Positions 23,225-38,233 of a stretch of DNA of 39,030 bases are shown piece after piece. The position numbers and the translations under genes were made by a program. How positions within the stretch are numbered: position 1 is the stretch's first letter; every line of letters starts with the position of its first letter. The stretch spans positions 1-39,030 of the forward strand of contig JALOTB010000037.1 of NCBI GenBank assembly GCA_025458165.1, read 5' to 3'. This DNA comes from Chromatiaceae bacterium (GTDB taxonomy: Bacteria; Pseudomonadota; Gammaproteobacteria; Chromatiales; Chromatiaceae). The notes under the pieces are model-generated. The model made no database searches. It was not told where the DNA came from and saw nothing but the letters and a program-made list of their open reading frames with translations.

Positions 23225-23686
23225 TCAGGCCGCCCGGCGTTTGCGGATGCCTAGCCCGTCTGCATCGACCTCGGAGCACTCGCGCTGGCCCCGCTCGACC
23301 AGATCGGACAGGGTGATGTTGCTGAGAAACCCGAAGATCTCGTCGCTCAACTGATCCCACAGGGCGTGGGTCAGACAGCGCTTACCGCCTCGGCAGTTCT
23401 CGCGGCCGCCGCAGCGCGTGAACTCGACCCATTCGTCGACCGCGCAAATGATGTCGGCGACCGAGATCTCCTCGGGCCGCTTGCCGAGGTAGTAGCCCCC
23501 GCCAGGACCTCGCACCCCGCGCACGAGCTGCTTGCCGCGCAACGCTGCGAAGAGCTGCTCCAGGTAGGACAGCGAGATGCCCTGGTTCACTGAGATGTCG
23601 GCGAGCGTCACCGGCCCTTTGCCGGAATTCAGCGCGAGGTCGAGCATCGCCGTGACCGCGTATCTGCCTTTGGTCGAAAGTCTCAT
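23225..23686 (-). CDS. iscR: Iron-sulfur cluster regulator IscR (Rrf2 family)
   Basis: A 153-residue Rrf2 winged-helix regulator. [19 protein letters not shown] and the recognition region [31 protein letters not shown] match IscR. The [2Fe-2S] ligands are three cysteines spaced CxxxxxCxxxxxC ([13 protein letters not shown], near 92-104) with a His three residues on. IscR senses cluster status and represses isc genes. No iscS, iscU, hscA or fdx follows; the next gene is prmB after 257 bases. Either the isc operon is elsewhere or this regulator serves another Fe-S pathway such as suf. A short AT-rich promoter region precedes it. Confidence 0.9.
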   Translation of the reverse strand: MRLSTKGRYAVTAMLDLALNSGKGPVTLADISVNQGISLSYLEQLFAALRGKQLVRGVRGPGGGYYLGKRPEEISVADIICAVDEWVEFTRCGGRENCRGGKRCLTHALWDQLSDEIFGFLSNITLSDLVERGQRECSEVDADGLGIRKRRAA

Positions 23687-23737
23687 GATCGGTATTCCTT
23701 CGCGTCGGGTTAAATCCGAGGAATTCGCTCGGAAATT

Positions 23738-23767
23738 AGCTTACCCATTCCACACAAAAATAGTCAA
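23738..23767 (-). promoter_or_regulatory. Probable iscR promoter
   Basis: The minus strand has TTGACT (-35 type) followed 18 bases later by TAAGCT, a weak -10, within the most AT-rich stretch nearby. The start would fall about 45 bases before the ATG. I looked for the IscR type 1 box (ATAnnYGACT...AGTCnnnTAT) and found only a GACT half, so autoregulation is possible but not shown. Confidence 0.35.
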
Positions 23768-24066
23768 GAATTTTTGCGCGTCAAATTAAGCAGGCCGAGA
23801 TTGCCGAGCGACGGGCACAAGCGATATGGCCATGAAGCCCGCCAAGGGTTCCCGCAGGACTCGCAGAGGGGCGCGGGGGTCTCTGCTAACCGGGCCCGAC
23901 ACCCGCGTCGGCCCGGACGATGAGCACAGGGGCGTGTCTTGCGGGGTGTTCCGCGCCCCGACAACCGCCCAGTGGCGGAGCGAGCGCTAAGAGGAGTGCC
24001 GGCGGCGCGTTGTCACGTCGACGGAGGCCGTGCGAGGCCGCGAGGCGGGGCCTGCCGACGGATGGA
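23768..24066. other. Gap between iscR promoter and DUF1249 gene
   Basis: No gene supported. An imperfect GC-rich hairpin lies at 23889-23915 (CCGGGCC...GGCCCGG with one bulged base), about 150 bases beyond the DUF1249 stop. Confidence 0.4.
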
Positions 24067-24531
24067 CTACCCGCTGAGCGCGGACCGCGGGGCGGCTCCG
24101 GGCGCTTGGGTGGCGAAGCGGTGGCCTTGCCGAGCGCAGTAGGCGAGCCACTTGGAGAGGAATCGGTTGACCCGCCACTTGGCGAGCAGCGCCGGGTGCT
24201 GGTAGTGGCCGTGGATCGGGAGGGCCGTCTGGAGCAGATCGACTACCTCCACCTGCCCGGCATCGTGATAGGCGCGCAGGAGGGCGTCGGGGTCTGGCTG
24301 GGTCAGTCGATGGACCTTGCCGTCGTCGTAGGGAAAGTAGTGTGTGAGCCTGAGCAGCGTGGTGTAGGGCGTCTGCTCCAGGACCTCTAGGTGAAGATCC
24401 AGGCCGACGGGGGCCGTCGAGCGGCACTCGCCGCGCAGGCTCCTCAGCTCGGGGGCCAGACGCAGGAGCAGCCGGTAGCTCTCCTCGCACAGGCACATGA
24501 GATCGCCGATCGTCGGGCGTCCGGTGACCAC
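24067..24531 (-). CDS. DUF1249 (YqiB-like) protein
   Basis: About 154 residues. The N-terminal pattern P-x-I-x-x-LM-x-LCEESYRLLLRL matches the start of DUF1249/YqiB. TTLLRLTHYF, a RAYHDAGQVEVV segment and the terminal KWRVNRFLSKWLAYCARQGH are also typical; E. coli YqiB ends similarly with NQFLADWLRYCLAHG. Function unknown; in enterics it sits by nudF and cpdA. The start is uncertain. GTG at 24531 just covers the conserved N-terminus, while the frame stays open to a GTG at 24651, 8 bases after the thioredoxin stop. An ATG at 24498 would cut into the family motif. Confidence 0.8.
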   Translation of the reverse strand: MVTGRPTIGDLMCLCEESYRLLLRLAPELRSLRGECRSTAPVGLDLHLEVLEQTPYTTLLRLTHYFPYDDGKVHRLTQPDPDALLRAYHDAGQVEVVDLLQTALPIHGHYQHPALLAKWRVNRFLSKWLAYCARQGHRFATQAPGAAPRSALSG

Positions 24532-24661
24532 CAGGGAGGTGGCCCAGGGATAGCGGGCCGGCTGTCCGCTCCGGTCCCGGCCGCCGTAGGCGAGGTCTCC
24601 GGCGCCGGCCAGCGCCGCCCGACCCGTTCGCGGCAGCCGCGTGCAGCTCACCGGCTCGGTC

Positions 24662-25033
24662 TCAGGCTCGGCCCTGCTGCTGCGACTCGACCTGGCGTCG
24701 CACCTCGGCCATGTCGAGCTCGCTCGCCTTGGCGATGAGCTGGCGGAAGGACGATTCCGGGAGCGCCCCTGGCTGGGAGAAAATGATGATCTGATCGCGG
24801 AATATCATCAGCGTCGGGATGGAGCGGATGCTGAAATGGGCGGCAATCTGCTGCTCCTCCTCGGTGTTGACCTTGGCGAACACGATGTCGTCGTGATCCG
24901 CCGAGACCTTGTCGTACACGGGCGCGAAGGACCGGCAGGGACCGCACCAGGGGGCCCAAAAGTCGACGATTACGAAGGCGTTGTCCTTGATCGTCTGCTC
25001 AAAGTTCTGGGCGTTGAGCTCAACTACGGCCAT
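24662..25033 (-). CDS. Thioredoxin
   Basis: A 123-residue thioredoxin-fold protein with active site FWAPWCGPCRSFAPVYDKV, the conserved cis-Pro in IRSIPTLMIFRDQ, and an N-terminus FEQTIKDNAFVIVDFWA typical of TrxA. It is somewhat longer than TrxA because of a hydrophilic C-terminal extension of about 15 residues (EVRRQVESQQQGRA). AGGTG lies 7 bases before the ATG. The DUF1249 gene follows closely. It would serve general cytoplasmic disulfide reduction; a dedicated partner is not apparent. Confidence 0.92.
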   Translation of the reverse strand: MAVVELNAQNFEQTIKDNAFVIVDFWAPWCGPCRSFAPVYDKVSADHDDIVFAKVNTEEEQQIAAHFSIRSIPTLMIFRDQIIIFSQPGALPESSFRQLIAKASELDMAEVRRQVESQQQGRA

Positions 25034-25099
25034 GGGCTTGCACCTGATCAGGGGTAACTGGGGCGGGGATACTAGCAGACTTGCGGGGGGGCCGCAGTT

Positions 25100-25121
25100 G
25101 CCGGGCCGGGCCCGGCCCGGC
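25100..25121. repeat. 22-base perfect GC palindrome
   Basis: A gapless palindrome centred on CCGGGCCCGG between the thioredoxin start and the adk terminator. It contains no A or T. Possibly a second hairpin of the adk 3' end or a protein-binding site. Confidence 0.45.
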
Positions 25122-25137
25122 GGCTCGGCACCCAAAT

Positions 25138-25162
25138 GAAAAGGCCGGGCAGGGCCCGGCCT
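25138..25162 (-). terminator. Intrinsic terminator of adk
   Basis: On the minus strand a 9-bp stem (AGGCCGGGC with its complement) and 3-base loop is followed by TTTTCATTT. It begins 24 bases after the adk stop and separates adk from thioredoxin. Confidence 0.8.
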
Positions 25163-25185
25163 CGGCTCGCGGCGGGGCGGGCCGC

Positions 25186-26048
<863 letters not shown>

Positions 26049-26140
26049 AGGAGCCGGGAAACCACGCTCTTCCGGCTCTGTGCTGATGTTGGCCGGGATG
26101 GCCACTCATCAGCATCTCCCCAGGCGGTCCGGCCGGCCCC

Positions 26141-28051
<1,911 letters not shown>

Positions 28052-28116
28052 CGCTCTAACTACCCTCGTACTTTAGGAAATGCTGATGTGCGCTAGGACC
28101 GGCCGGCGTAGAATGA

Positions 28117-29823
<1,707 letters not shown>

Positions 29824-29863
29824 CCGACCGGGTCGATCGGCCGGCAACCGGAGAACGTACGGG

Positions 29864-29897
29864 GGCTTGCGGTGGGTTGCCGCAAGCCACTGTTTTT
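29864..29897 (+). terminator. Intrinsic terminator of pgm
   Basis: A 9-bp stem (GGCTTGCGG and complement) with a 7-base loop is followed by ACTGTTTTTC. It lies 40 bases past the pgm stop in the convergent gap that divides the housekeeping region from the defence island. Confidence 0.85.
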
Positions 29898-29953
29898 CAT
29901 TGGGAAGGATGACCGCCTGCAGACCGCAACGGCGGTGACGGGAGATCGCGTCG

Positions 29954-29972
29954 GCGACTGGCGCCCAGTCGC
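29954..29972 (-). terminator. Hairpin after the DUF499 gene
   Basis: An 8-bp perfect stem (GCGACTGG and complement) with a 3-base loop, 11 bases beyond the DUF499 stop on the minus strand. No U-tract. It is a candidate 3' end of the defence operon. Confidence 0.5.
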
Positions 29973-31031
29973 TCGCCCCGAGGCTACTCCTTCTCAAACC
30001 CCTGGCTGGTGAACTTCAACGTCCGGCTGTTCTCCGTCACCGTCCGCACGACCTGATCCGGCACGCCGCCCGGGACCTCGGCCTCGATCTCGATCGTGAC
30101 GGTTACCTTTGCTCCGACCAGGCCGGCGAGGTGGGCGATGACCTCCTCGGCGATGCGGCCCGCATCGCGCCCGACGCGCGTTGGGTCGAGGATCACCGTG
30201 CCGTGGAAGCGCTTCGGCTTCGCGGTGGGGGTGGTGGTATCGACGTGCTGGCCTCCGCCGGTCACAACCGGCCCAGGGCCAGGTCCCGAACCGCCGCCGG
30301 TCGTGGTTGTAGTCGTCGTTACCCCGGGGGGCGGTGCGGCCCGCTCGGCGTCCACCTGGCGAGCCGCCACGTCGGGCTTTACCACCAGCCCGGGCGCATG
30401 GGCGTCGGGCAGGGTCACCACCTGACCGGTGCGCAGGCCCTGGTAGCGCCCGGCGGCCTCGTCGTAGCCCTCGGCGAAGGCGAAGCTGTCCTGGGCCCAG
30501 AGCAGCAGGCCCACGCCGTCGCCGATCGCGTTCAGCAGCACGCCGGGGTCGCGCAGGCGCGGCAGGTAGATGTAGCGGGCAAAGTCCTCCACCAGCTGTC
30601 GGACCCCGACATGGTCCCCGCGCCAGAGCGGCACCCCGTCCAGCTCCATGCGCAGGCGCGTGGGGGCGAAGGTGGTGAGGTACAGCTCGTCGGAGCGGAG
30701 CTTCTTGCTCGCCCGCACCGCGAGGGCATCGGCGCCGGTCAGGCGGCTCGCCTCCCAGGTCACCGGGTCCTGGGGCTTCGCCTGGACCGGAACCAGGAGC
30801 CACTGGTAGGTCTCCGGCAGGCGGGCGGTCACCGCACCGTCGGCGGCGGTGCGCTGGGTCTCCGCCTGGGTCACCTGGAAGGGGGTGAGGTTGAGATTCT
30901 TCTGCTCGGCGAGGATCGACTCCCAGGCGAGGACCTTGCGCGCCGCCTCGTCGAGGTCCTGCAGCCGCGTCTTGTCCGCAGCGAGGAACACCAGGGTGTT
31001 GCGGTAGAGGCGGGGCGCGTTGCCGCGGTAC

Positions 31032-33299
<2,268 letters not shown>

Positions 33300-33307
33300 C
33301 GCTTGTC

Positions 33308-34363
33308 TTATACCGCGTTCCCGCCGTCTCGTTGGGCAGCCTGCGCCTCGCGCGCTGCCACCGCCCGTTTGATCATTCGGGCCACCGCAGGCTCCGTGTT
33401 GATTGGCGTGATGCGGATGTTCGGGTGTCCCGCTGCAAACACGCGGAACAACTCATCGGCGAACGCCTGCCCGATCTCGGAGATCCCCGTGAAATCCAGC
33501 TCCACCCGCTTGAACCGCTCAAGGCGGTGACTCACGCGCTTGGCCTGGGAGCGCGAGACCAGTTTCTCACCTTCGTACTGCGCCAGATGGAGTGGAACGA
33601 CTGTTTTGTCGAAGGTGAATTCGTCGGGATCGGTGTAGTCATCGAACACCTCGCGCAGTTGGCGCTGGCTGTCGTTGTCCAGCCACATGCGCACGCGGGT
33701 GCCCGGTACATCGAGCGCCTGCTCCGCAATGGAATCTTCACGCTGCGGCGCGTGGCTGTAGCGAAGGTGGTGCGATTCGATCTCGAAGCGGTCCATCGCT
33801 CGCGAGGTGAAGAAGATCCCTTCGCCGGTGTGCGCCTGGGGTGCCGTGGTGAGCTTCCCCTTGGCCAGTTCCAGGATCGACTCGCGCGCATCATGCAGGC
33901 CGAACGCATGCTGGATTTTCAGGAAGATGCCCTCGCCCGCGTCGGCCACTTCAACCTCCGTCCGAAGCGCGTTACGCAGCACACTCACCGCCACCTCCGG
34001 CGCACCCGAGTGGTCGATGGCGTTGTTGATCATCTCGGTCGCGCCGTAATGCCAGATGTTGCGGACGTTCTCGGGAAGATCGGCAACATGCGGCGCTACC
34101 ACCTCGCGCCACACCACGTCTTCCTCCAGCCCCTCTCGGGGGAAACGCTGGGCGTCAGCAACGAGGGCCTTGAGGCGGTAGACCCGCGCACGAGTGGTGC
34201 CCTCGGCCTCGGCCAGCCCACTCTGCACCAGCCTCTGCAGATAGCCGTTGGCGACCTGCCGGGAGACGCCGACGGCCTGAGCCAGGCGCGTACCTACCCG
34301 GTGCCCGTCTTGGTCTATCAGCCGCAGTGCCCGTGAACTGATTGGGTCTATGTCGATGCTCAT
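33308..34363 (-). CDS. HTH-HATPase-STAS-like (DUF4325) protein embedded in the operon
   Basis: 351 residues with three parts. Residues about 11-64 form a winged HTH (GTRLAQAVGVSRQVANGYLQRLVQSGL). Residues about 80-215 form a GHKL/HATPase domain with N-box EMINNAIDHS (110-119), G1 DAGEGIF (141-147) and G2 HTGEGIFFTSRAMDRF (178-193), of the RsbW/anti-sigma type rather than a sensor kinase. Residues about 255-335 are STAS-like DUF4325 (LVSRSQAKRVSHRLERFKRVELDFTGISEIGQAFADELFRVF). There is no phospho-acceptor His domain or membrane segment. Fused kinase-like and anti-anti-sigma-like domains suggest an internal switch, with the HTH as output. DUF499 follows 8 bases later. No Shine-Dalgarno precedes the ATG, but a promoter does. 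Confidence 0.85.
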   Translation of the reverse strand: MSIDIDPISSRALRLIDQDGHRVGTRLAQAVGVSRQVANGYLQRLVQSGLAEAEGTTRARVYRLKALVADAQRFPREGLEEDVVWREVVAPHVADLPENVRNIWHYGATEMINNAIDHSGAPEVAVSVLRNALRTEVEVADAGEGIFLKIQHAFGLHDARESILELAKGKLTTAPQAHTGEGIFFTSRAMDRFEIESHHLRYSHAPQREDSIAEQALDVPGTRVRMWLDNDSQRQLREVFDDYTDPDEFTFDKTVVPLHLAQYEGEKLVSRSQAKRVSHRLERFKRVELDFTGISEIGQAFADELFRVFAAGHPNIRITPINTEPAVARMIKRAVAAREAQAAQRDGGNAV

Positions 34364-34370
34364 GCGCGCG

Positions 34371-34400
34371 ATTGTAGCTCAGAGGCGCGACTTTTGACAG
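34371..34400 (-). promoter_or_regulatory. Promoter for a leaderless HATPase transcript
   Basis: On the minus strand CTGTCA (-35, 34400-34395), an 18-base spacer and TACAAT (-10, 34376-34371) lie directly before the ATG at 34363. Only 7 bases separate the -10 from the ATG, so transcription would begin at or next to the start codon. No ribosome binding site is present in that gap, which fits leaderless translation. Confidence 0.5.
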
Positions 34401-34434
34401 GAGAACTGTGATTATTTGGAATGGCAAGAGCTGG

Positions 34435-34788
34435 TCATTGTCCGCTCCCCGCATCGAACATGTCGCCAGTGCGCTGGGATACGGCGCGCGCTGTCTCTTG
34501 CGCCAACCGGGTGATTTCCGGCCAGCTCTGCACTAGGGCGTTATAGGAGAGCGCCTCGGCCGCCCGCTTCTTGCGATCACTTAAGACGTAGAGGCGGTAG
34601 CACAGCTCGCGTGCGGCTTCGGAGTTGGCGCCGAGCCGGGCAACGAGGTCGGCCGCAGCACTCTCGCCGCCGGCTTCGAGCGCTCTGATCAGGTGGTGGA
34701 CCATCTCCCAGACGGTCAGGCGCGAGTCGCTGGCGGGATCCCAGTCAGCGGGCAGTTCCGAGGGCTTCAGCAAGCGGACCTTGCCGGC
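34435..34788 (-). pseudogene. Detached C-terminus of the DUF1156 methylase
   Basis: This frame reads [42 protein letters not shown] and on to DMFDAGSGQ. It continues the methylase but in another frame: the methylase reads ...[14 protein letters not shown] and then goes into seven foreign residues and a stop. In relatives as I recall them, about a dozen residues (containing AGIVAS) lie between SKNTS and GKVRLL. Their absence plus the frame change points to a deletion of roughly 37-40 bases near 34788. A TTG at 34773 could start a 112-residue peptide. Real mutation or assembly error cannot be told apart here. Confidence 0.75.
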
Positions 34789-37598
34789 CCGCTGGTGTTC
34801 TTGGACTTGGAGAGCTGCTCTGCGACGCCGTAGTCGCCTTGGGCGAAGCCGGTGTGCTCGAACCAGGTGAGCGCCCAGCGAGTGTCGGCGTCGAAGTCCC
34901 CCTCCTGCTCGGCGAGGGCCTCGTCCAGCACCTCGTTGATCAGCGCGAGCGCCGCGCGCACCGGAAGCGGCCTGCCCTCAGCGTCGAGCACCTTGGCGTA
35001 GCGCGTGTAGACCGCCATGCCGGGGCCGATAGCGGCCTGGGCCAGGTCCACCGGGGCGATACCGGGGCGAGAAACGAGTGGAGAGGAGTGAGGAGTGAGA
35101 GCCTGACTGGGCAGGCCCTGGAGCAGACGCAAGGCGGCGGGCAGTTCGGCCTTTAGGGCGGCGACGAATTCGCGGCGGGTAGCCGTGGGCGCGTCGGCGG
35201 GGCGCCTGCGGCAGACGAGGACTATGCTGGATGCGAGCGCGTTGGTGCCGGAGCCGATCATGCGGTTTCCAAGCTCCGTGCGCATCGGCCAAGTCCCGTT
35301 GATCGCGAAGCCCGAGCGCATCACCGCGTCGAGGAAGGTCTCCCAGCCGGTGCTGGATGTTCCCGCGTCCCCCTTGGTCTCCGCCTGCTTGAAGGCGTAG
35401 TAGATCGTGACGGGGAAGGCCGGATGCGCCTGCTCGACGAGGCGGTGCATCGCCTGCGTCATGCCGTCGAGGAAGAAGGTCTCCGCCTTCTCCTTGCTGC
35501 CATGGCGGTACGGCGTAGCCACCAGCTCCTCCGCCTTGGGCACAACAAGAGTCGCGAACAGGTCGGGGAAGACCGGCCGCAACGAGCGGCGCAGCCAGAC
35601 GTAAAAGAAATCGGAGAGATCGGCGTAGCCGATGTTGTCGTAGTACGGTGGGTCGGTGGAAACGACCTTGCTTTCGCTGATCGCTTGCGTGGATGCGCTT
35701 TTCGCGAAAGCTGCGCCGGACGCTTCACCAATCAGATATCGAACAGCTGGCTCGATCCATTCCAGCGCACTGTTGTAGCCGCCTCCGGAGTCACTGAACG
35801 GGTTGGCTTCGCCATAGTCCCACGCCATTGGGATTGCCTGCCGTACGAAGAGGTTGCGAAGACTTGCCGTCCGCGCCGATCCCCCGGTCGACGCCCGCGT
35901 CCCTACAGGACCAGAGTCCCAGGTGCAAAGGGCGTTGTTGCGGTCCGCAAAGCGGCTTATCGCCAGCCCAAGAAAGGTGGGCACCGCCTCCGCATAGGCC
36001 GCCGCGCCGGTGCCACCGTCGCGCAGCGGGGTGGGATCGTCAGGCAGACCGGCTTCGAGGGCGTCGCGGCGGATGCGCTCGCGCGCCTCGCCCACCAGGT
36101 CGGAGAAGGTCGTCAGCGCCACGAGCTGGCGGGGGGTGAAGAGGTCGCCCCAAGTCGCAAGGCCGTATGGCACGCAGGTACCGCCCGTCAGTCGTGCGGG
36201 AACGTCACCCTCCGGCCTCCACTCCGGCTTGGCCTGGCGCGCCGCCGCCTCGTGCTCCGGCGTCGGGGCGAGGTAGACGCGGCCGCGATCCCCCTCGGCC
36301 ACGATCGCCATCAGCCGGGCACCCATCCGCCCGGCCCTGCCCTCGGCCTTGATGTAGTCGCCCGCGATCGGTGTGCCCGACATCAGGCACTCGAAGTTGG
36401 CCCCCCGCGAGAGCTTGGTGCCGTTCTTCGCCGCCTCCGCGTCCTTCGGCGTCCCGACCTTCACCGTGAAACGGTATGGGGAGAATTGAGAAGAGAGAAG
36501 CGAGGAGTGAGATTCATAGGGGCGTTCTCTCTCTTCTCTCTGCTCACTCCTCACTACTTCCACATACGCCTCTTTGCCCGCCTTGGTGGAGAGCATGAAG
36601 GTCGAGGCGAGCGGCACCTCCACGTTCGCGAAGGCCGGGTTCGGGCTCTTCACCGTGCGTGCCCAGAGCCAGGCGATCACGGTGAGCTCGTGCGAGGAGA
36701 GAGTGGAGAGGAGTGAGGAGAGAGAGGGATGACGACAGGCGCGAGCGGCTTCCTCCCCGCTCTCACTCCTCACTCCTGTCTGCTCACTTCTCCGCCACTC
36801 ATACACGTCCGCCTCCCCGAAATACCTCCCGCTCCTCGGGTCGAGCCACGCTCGCGCTTTCGGGTAGAGGTGCCCGATGCGCTTCTCGGCCTCGTGGCGC
36901 ATCCACTGGCCGTAGTAGCGCACGTCCTCGGCCAGCCCCTGGGTGCCTCGGTAGGAGCGAGGGAAGAGAGGTGAGGAGTGAGAGGCGTTTGAGTGTCCCG
37001 CACCCTCACTTCTCACTCCTCTCTCCTCACTCCTCTCCCCCGGGTTCACCGGCGGCCTGCCCGCAAACCTCGGCGGGATCTCGATCATCGCCTTATTGAT
37101 CAGCACCGCCACCGGGTTGAGGTCCGAGGCATAGGCTTCGAGCCCGAGCCGCTGCGCCTCCAGCGGCAGCGCGCCGCCGCCCGCGAAAGGGTCATGGAAG
37201 GCCGGCAGTCTGTAGCGGTCGAACAGCTCCCGCGCCCGGGGGTGGTCCGCGTTCTCCGCGCAGGTGTAGCGCCAGCTCTGCCAGATCTCGTCCCGCGCCC
37301 GCTGGAGCACCTCCTCGTTGGTGGTGTTCTCCCACTTCACCAGGTCCTCGATGATCTTGAACAGCCGCTTGCGCTCCTTCTCCTGGGCCTTCTCGGTGGG
37401 GAAGAGATCCGGGTGCGCCGAGGGGTCGTCGACCATCTGCGCGAAGATCACCGCCCGCGCTGCCGCCAGGGGACGGCGCGCCCACCACAGGTGCAGCGTC
37501 GAGGGGTGCCCATGCCGGATGGACTTCTCCCGCGCCGAAGCGGCGTTGATCGCCTCAAGCGGCAGGGCGACCTCGATCAGCTTCTTTTTCGGATGCAT
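34767..37598 (-). CDS. DUF1156 DNA adenine methylase (COG1743), C-terminally truncated
   Basis: 943 residues from the ATG at 37598. The DUF1156 start is [53 protein letters not shown] motif I is [29 protein letters not shown] at about residue 134. The catalytic [23 protein letters not shown] lies near 649, the order of N6-adenine methylases. Only one cysteine is left where a Zn-ribbon is expected ([10 protein letters not shown]). Four segments absent from relatives as I know them are encoded by GA-rich repeats at about residues 185-215, 266-302, 345-373 and 832-843. They share RSE.xGVRSE and SHSSLLS patterns. The frame ends early at a deletion near 34788. It follows mazF after 55 bases, with GAGG before the ATG, and would protect or mark host DNA in the helicase-methylase-ATPase system. 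Confidence 0.85.
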   Translation of the reverse strand: MHPKKKLIEVALPLEAINAASAREKSIRHGHPSTLHLWWARRPLAAARAVIFAQMVDDPSAHPDLFPTEKAQEKERKRLFKIIEDLVKWENTTNEEVLQRARDEIWQSWRYTCAENADHPRARELFDRYRLPAFHDPFAGGGALPLEAQRLGLEAYASDLNPVAVLINKAMIEIPPRFAGRPPVNPGERSEERGVRSEGAGHSNASHSSPLFPRSYRGTQGLAEDVRYYGQWMRHEAEKRIGHLYPKARAWLDPRSGRYFGEADVYEWRRSEQTGVRSESGEEAARACRHPSLSSLLSTLSSHELTVIAWLWARTVKSPNPAFANVEVPLASTFMLSTKAGKEAYVEVVRSEQREERERPYESHSSLLSSQFSPYRFTVKVGTPKDAEAAKNGTKLSRGANFECLMSGTPIAGDYIKAEGRAGRMGARLMAIVAEGDRGRVYLAPTPEHEAAARQAKPEWRPEGDVPARLTGGTCVPYGLATWGDLFTPRQLVALTTFSDLVGEARERIRRDALEAGLPDDPTPLRDGGTGAAAYAEAVPTFLGLAISRFADRNNALCTWDSGPVGTRASTGGSARTASLRNLFVRQAIPMAWDYGEANPFSDSGGGYNSALEWIEPAVRYLIGEASGAAFAKSASTQAISESKVVSTDPPYYDNIGYADLSDFFYVWLRRSLRPVFPDLFATLVVPKAEELVATPYRHGSKEKAETFFLDGMTQAMHRLVEQAHPAFPVTIYYAFKQAETKGDAGTSSTGWETFLDAVMRSGFAINGTWPMRTELGNRMIGSGTNALASSIVLVCRRRPADAPTATRREFVAALKAELPAALRLLQGLPSQALTPHSSPLVSRPGIAPVDLAQAAIGPGMAVYTRYAKVLDAEGRPLPVRAALALINEVLDEALAEQEGDFDADTRWALTWFEHTGFAQGDYGVAEQLSKSKNTSGPARSAC
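35070..35103. repeat. GA-rich repeat R4 (half element) in methylase gene
   Basis: One arm only: GAGTGGAGAGGAGTGAGG and the following AGTGAGAG. On the coding strand it encodes [11 protein letters not shown], matching the right-arm peptides of R1-R3. It is in frame. The short GCCTGACTGGGCAGGC hairpin next to it may be part of the same insertion. Confidence 0.6.
36479..36562. repeat. GA-rich palindromic repeat R3 in methylase gene
   Basis: Left arm of GAGAAGAGAGAAGCGAGGAG type and right arm of CTCTTCTCTCTGCTCACTCC type around a short centre. On the coding strand it gives [20 protein letters not shown]. The flanking methylase sequence (KEAYVEV / RFTVKVGTP) reads straight through. Confidence 0.75.
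36693..36800. repeat. GA-rich palindromic repeat R2 in methylase gene
   Basis: Largest copy. Left arm contains GTGGAGAGGAGTGAGGAGAG, right arm CTCTCACTCCTCACTCCTGT and CTGCTCACTTCTCC. The coding strand gives [20 protein letters not shown], then [11 protein letters not shown], between DVYEW and [11 protein letters not shown]. Confidence 0.75.
36955..37042. repeat. GA-rich palindromic repeat R1 in methylase gene
   Basis: Left arm GAGAGGTGAGGAGTGAGAGG, right arm CTTCTCACTCCTCTCTCCTC then ACTCCTCTCC. The coding strand gives [20 protein letters not shown] and [11 protein letters not shown] between RPPVNPG and [15 protein letters not shown]. Confidence 0.75.
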
Positions 37599-37653
37599 GG
37601 AACCTCGGGCCTTGGACGGGGATGCGCGGGCCTGCCCGACCGGGTGAAGGTCG

Positions 37654-38031
37654 TCACCGCTCTGGTCGGACAGAATCGGGCGCAAGGGTCGCCCGCAATC
37701 GTCCGTCAACCAGGGCAAGGACTTGCGGGCTCACGCGCCCGAGAGGCTCCAGGTCCCTGGCGTCAATGGTGGCGATCTTGGCGGTGCGGATCACCGATGG
37801 CGCAGGGAGCCCGGCCAAGCCGAGGTCGTCGATGTCCAGGTCGCCCTCCCAGCCACGGTTGGCCGAGCTGGTGATCATCAGCACCCAGGCGAGATCGTGC
37901 CGGCGCTGCAAGTCCCCGCTGGAGACGACCAGGGCGGGACGCCGCTGGCGGGTTGCCCGATCCGTATAGGGGAAGGGGACCTTGACCACCTCCCCGCGCT
38001 CGAAGGGTTGGGAGGGATCAGAGGTTGGCAT
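37654..38031 (-). CDS. mazF: MazF/PemK-family toxin
   Basis: 125 residues of the MazF/PemK/CcdB fold, ribosome-independent mRNA interferases. [29 protein letters not shown] is the N-terminal barrel signature, and [20 protein letters not shown] carries the conserved Ser/Arg substrate-binding strand. The ATG at 38031 lies inside the antitoxin gene (14-base overlap), the usual arrangement of type II TA pairs. The pair sits between helicase and methylase genes in the same orientation. Confidence 0.88.
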   Translation of the reverse strand: MPTSDPSQPFERGEVVKVPFPYTDRATRQRRPALVVSSGDLQRRHDLAWVLMITSSANRGWEGDLDIDDLGLAGLPAPSVIRTAKIATIDARDLEPLGRVSPQVLALVDGRLRATLAPDSVRPER

Positions 38032-38233
38032 AGGCTTGCCGGTCCGCTTCGGAGTCCCACTCCTCGAAGGTCTTGAATGGGTCGTCGCGCTCGGCCTGCC
38101 GCGCCTTGGTCAGGACCACTTGTCCATCGTCGATGCGGTAAGCGATCTCGTCGCCCGGATGAAGGCCGAGGGCCGCCCGCACGGGCTGAGGAATGGTGGT
38201 TTGGGACTTGCTGGTCAGTTTGCTGGTCACCAT
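38018..38233 (-). CDS. mazE: AbrB/MazE-type antitoxin
   Basis: 71 residues: a SpoVT-AbrB swapped-hairpin DNA-binding domain (SKLTSKSQTTIPQPVRAALGLHPGDEIAYRIDDGQVVLTKA) and an acidic C-terminal tail ([22 protein letters not shown]) that should wrap around and neutralise MazF. It precedes and overlaps the toxin. Its ATG is embedded in the stop of the upstream 45-codon ORF (ATGGTGA), so translation is probably coupled to the genes before it. Confidence 0.88.
   Translation of the reverse strand: MVTSKLTSKSQTTIPQPVRAALGLHPGDEIAYRIDDGQVVLTKARQAERDDPFKTFEEWDSEADRQAYANL

Noticed and set aside
35070..37042. GA-rich repeats read as a CRISPR array
   Set aside because: The copies are palindromic, differ in length, lie 150-1400 bases apart and are separated by conserved methylase coding sequence rather than spacers.
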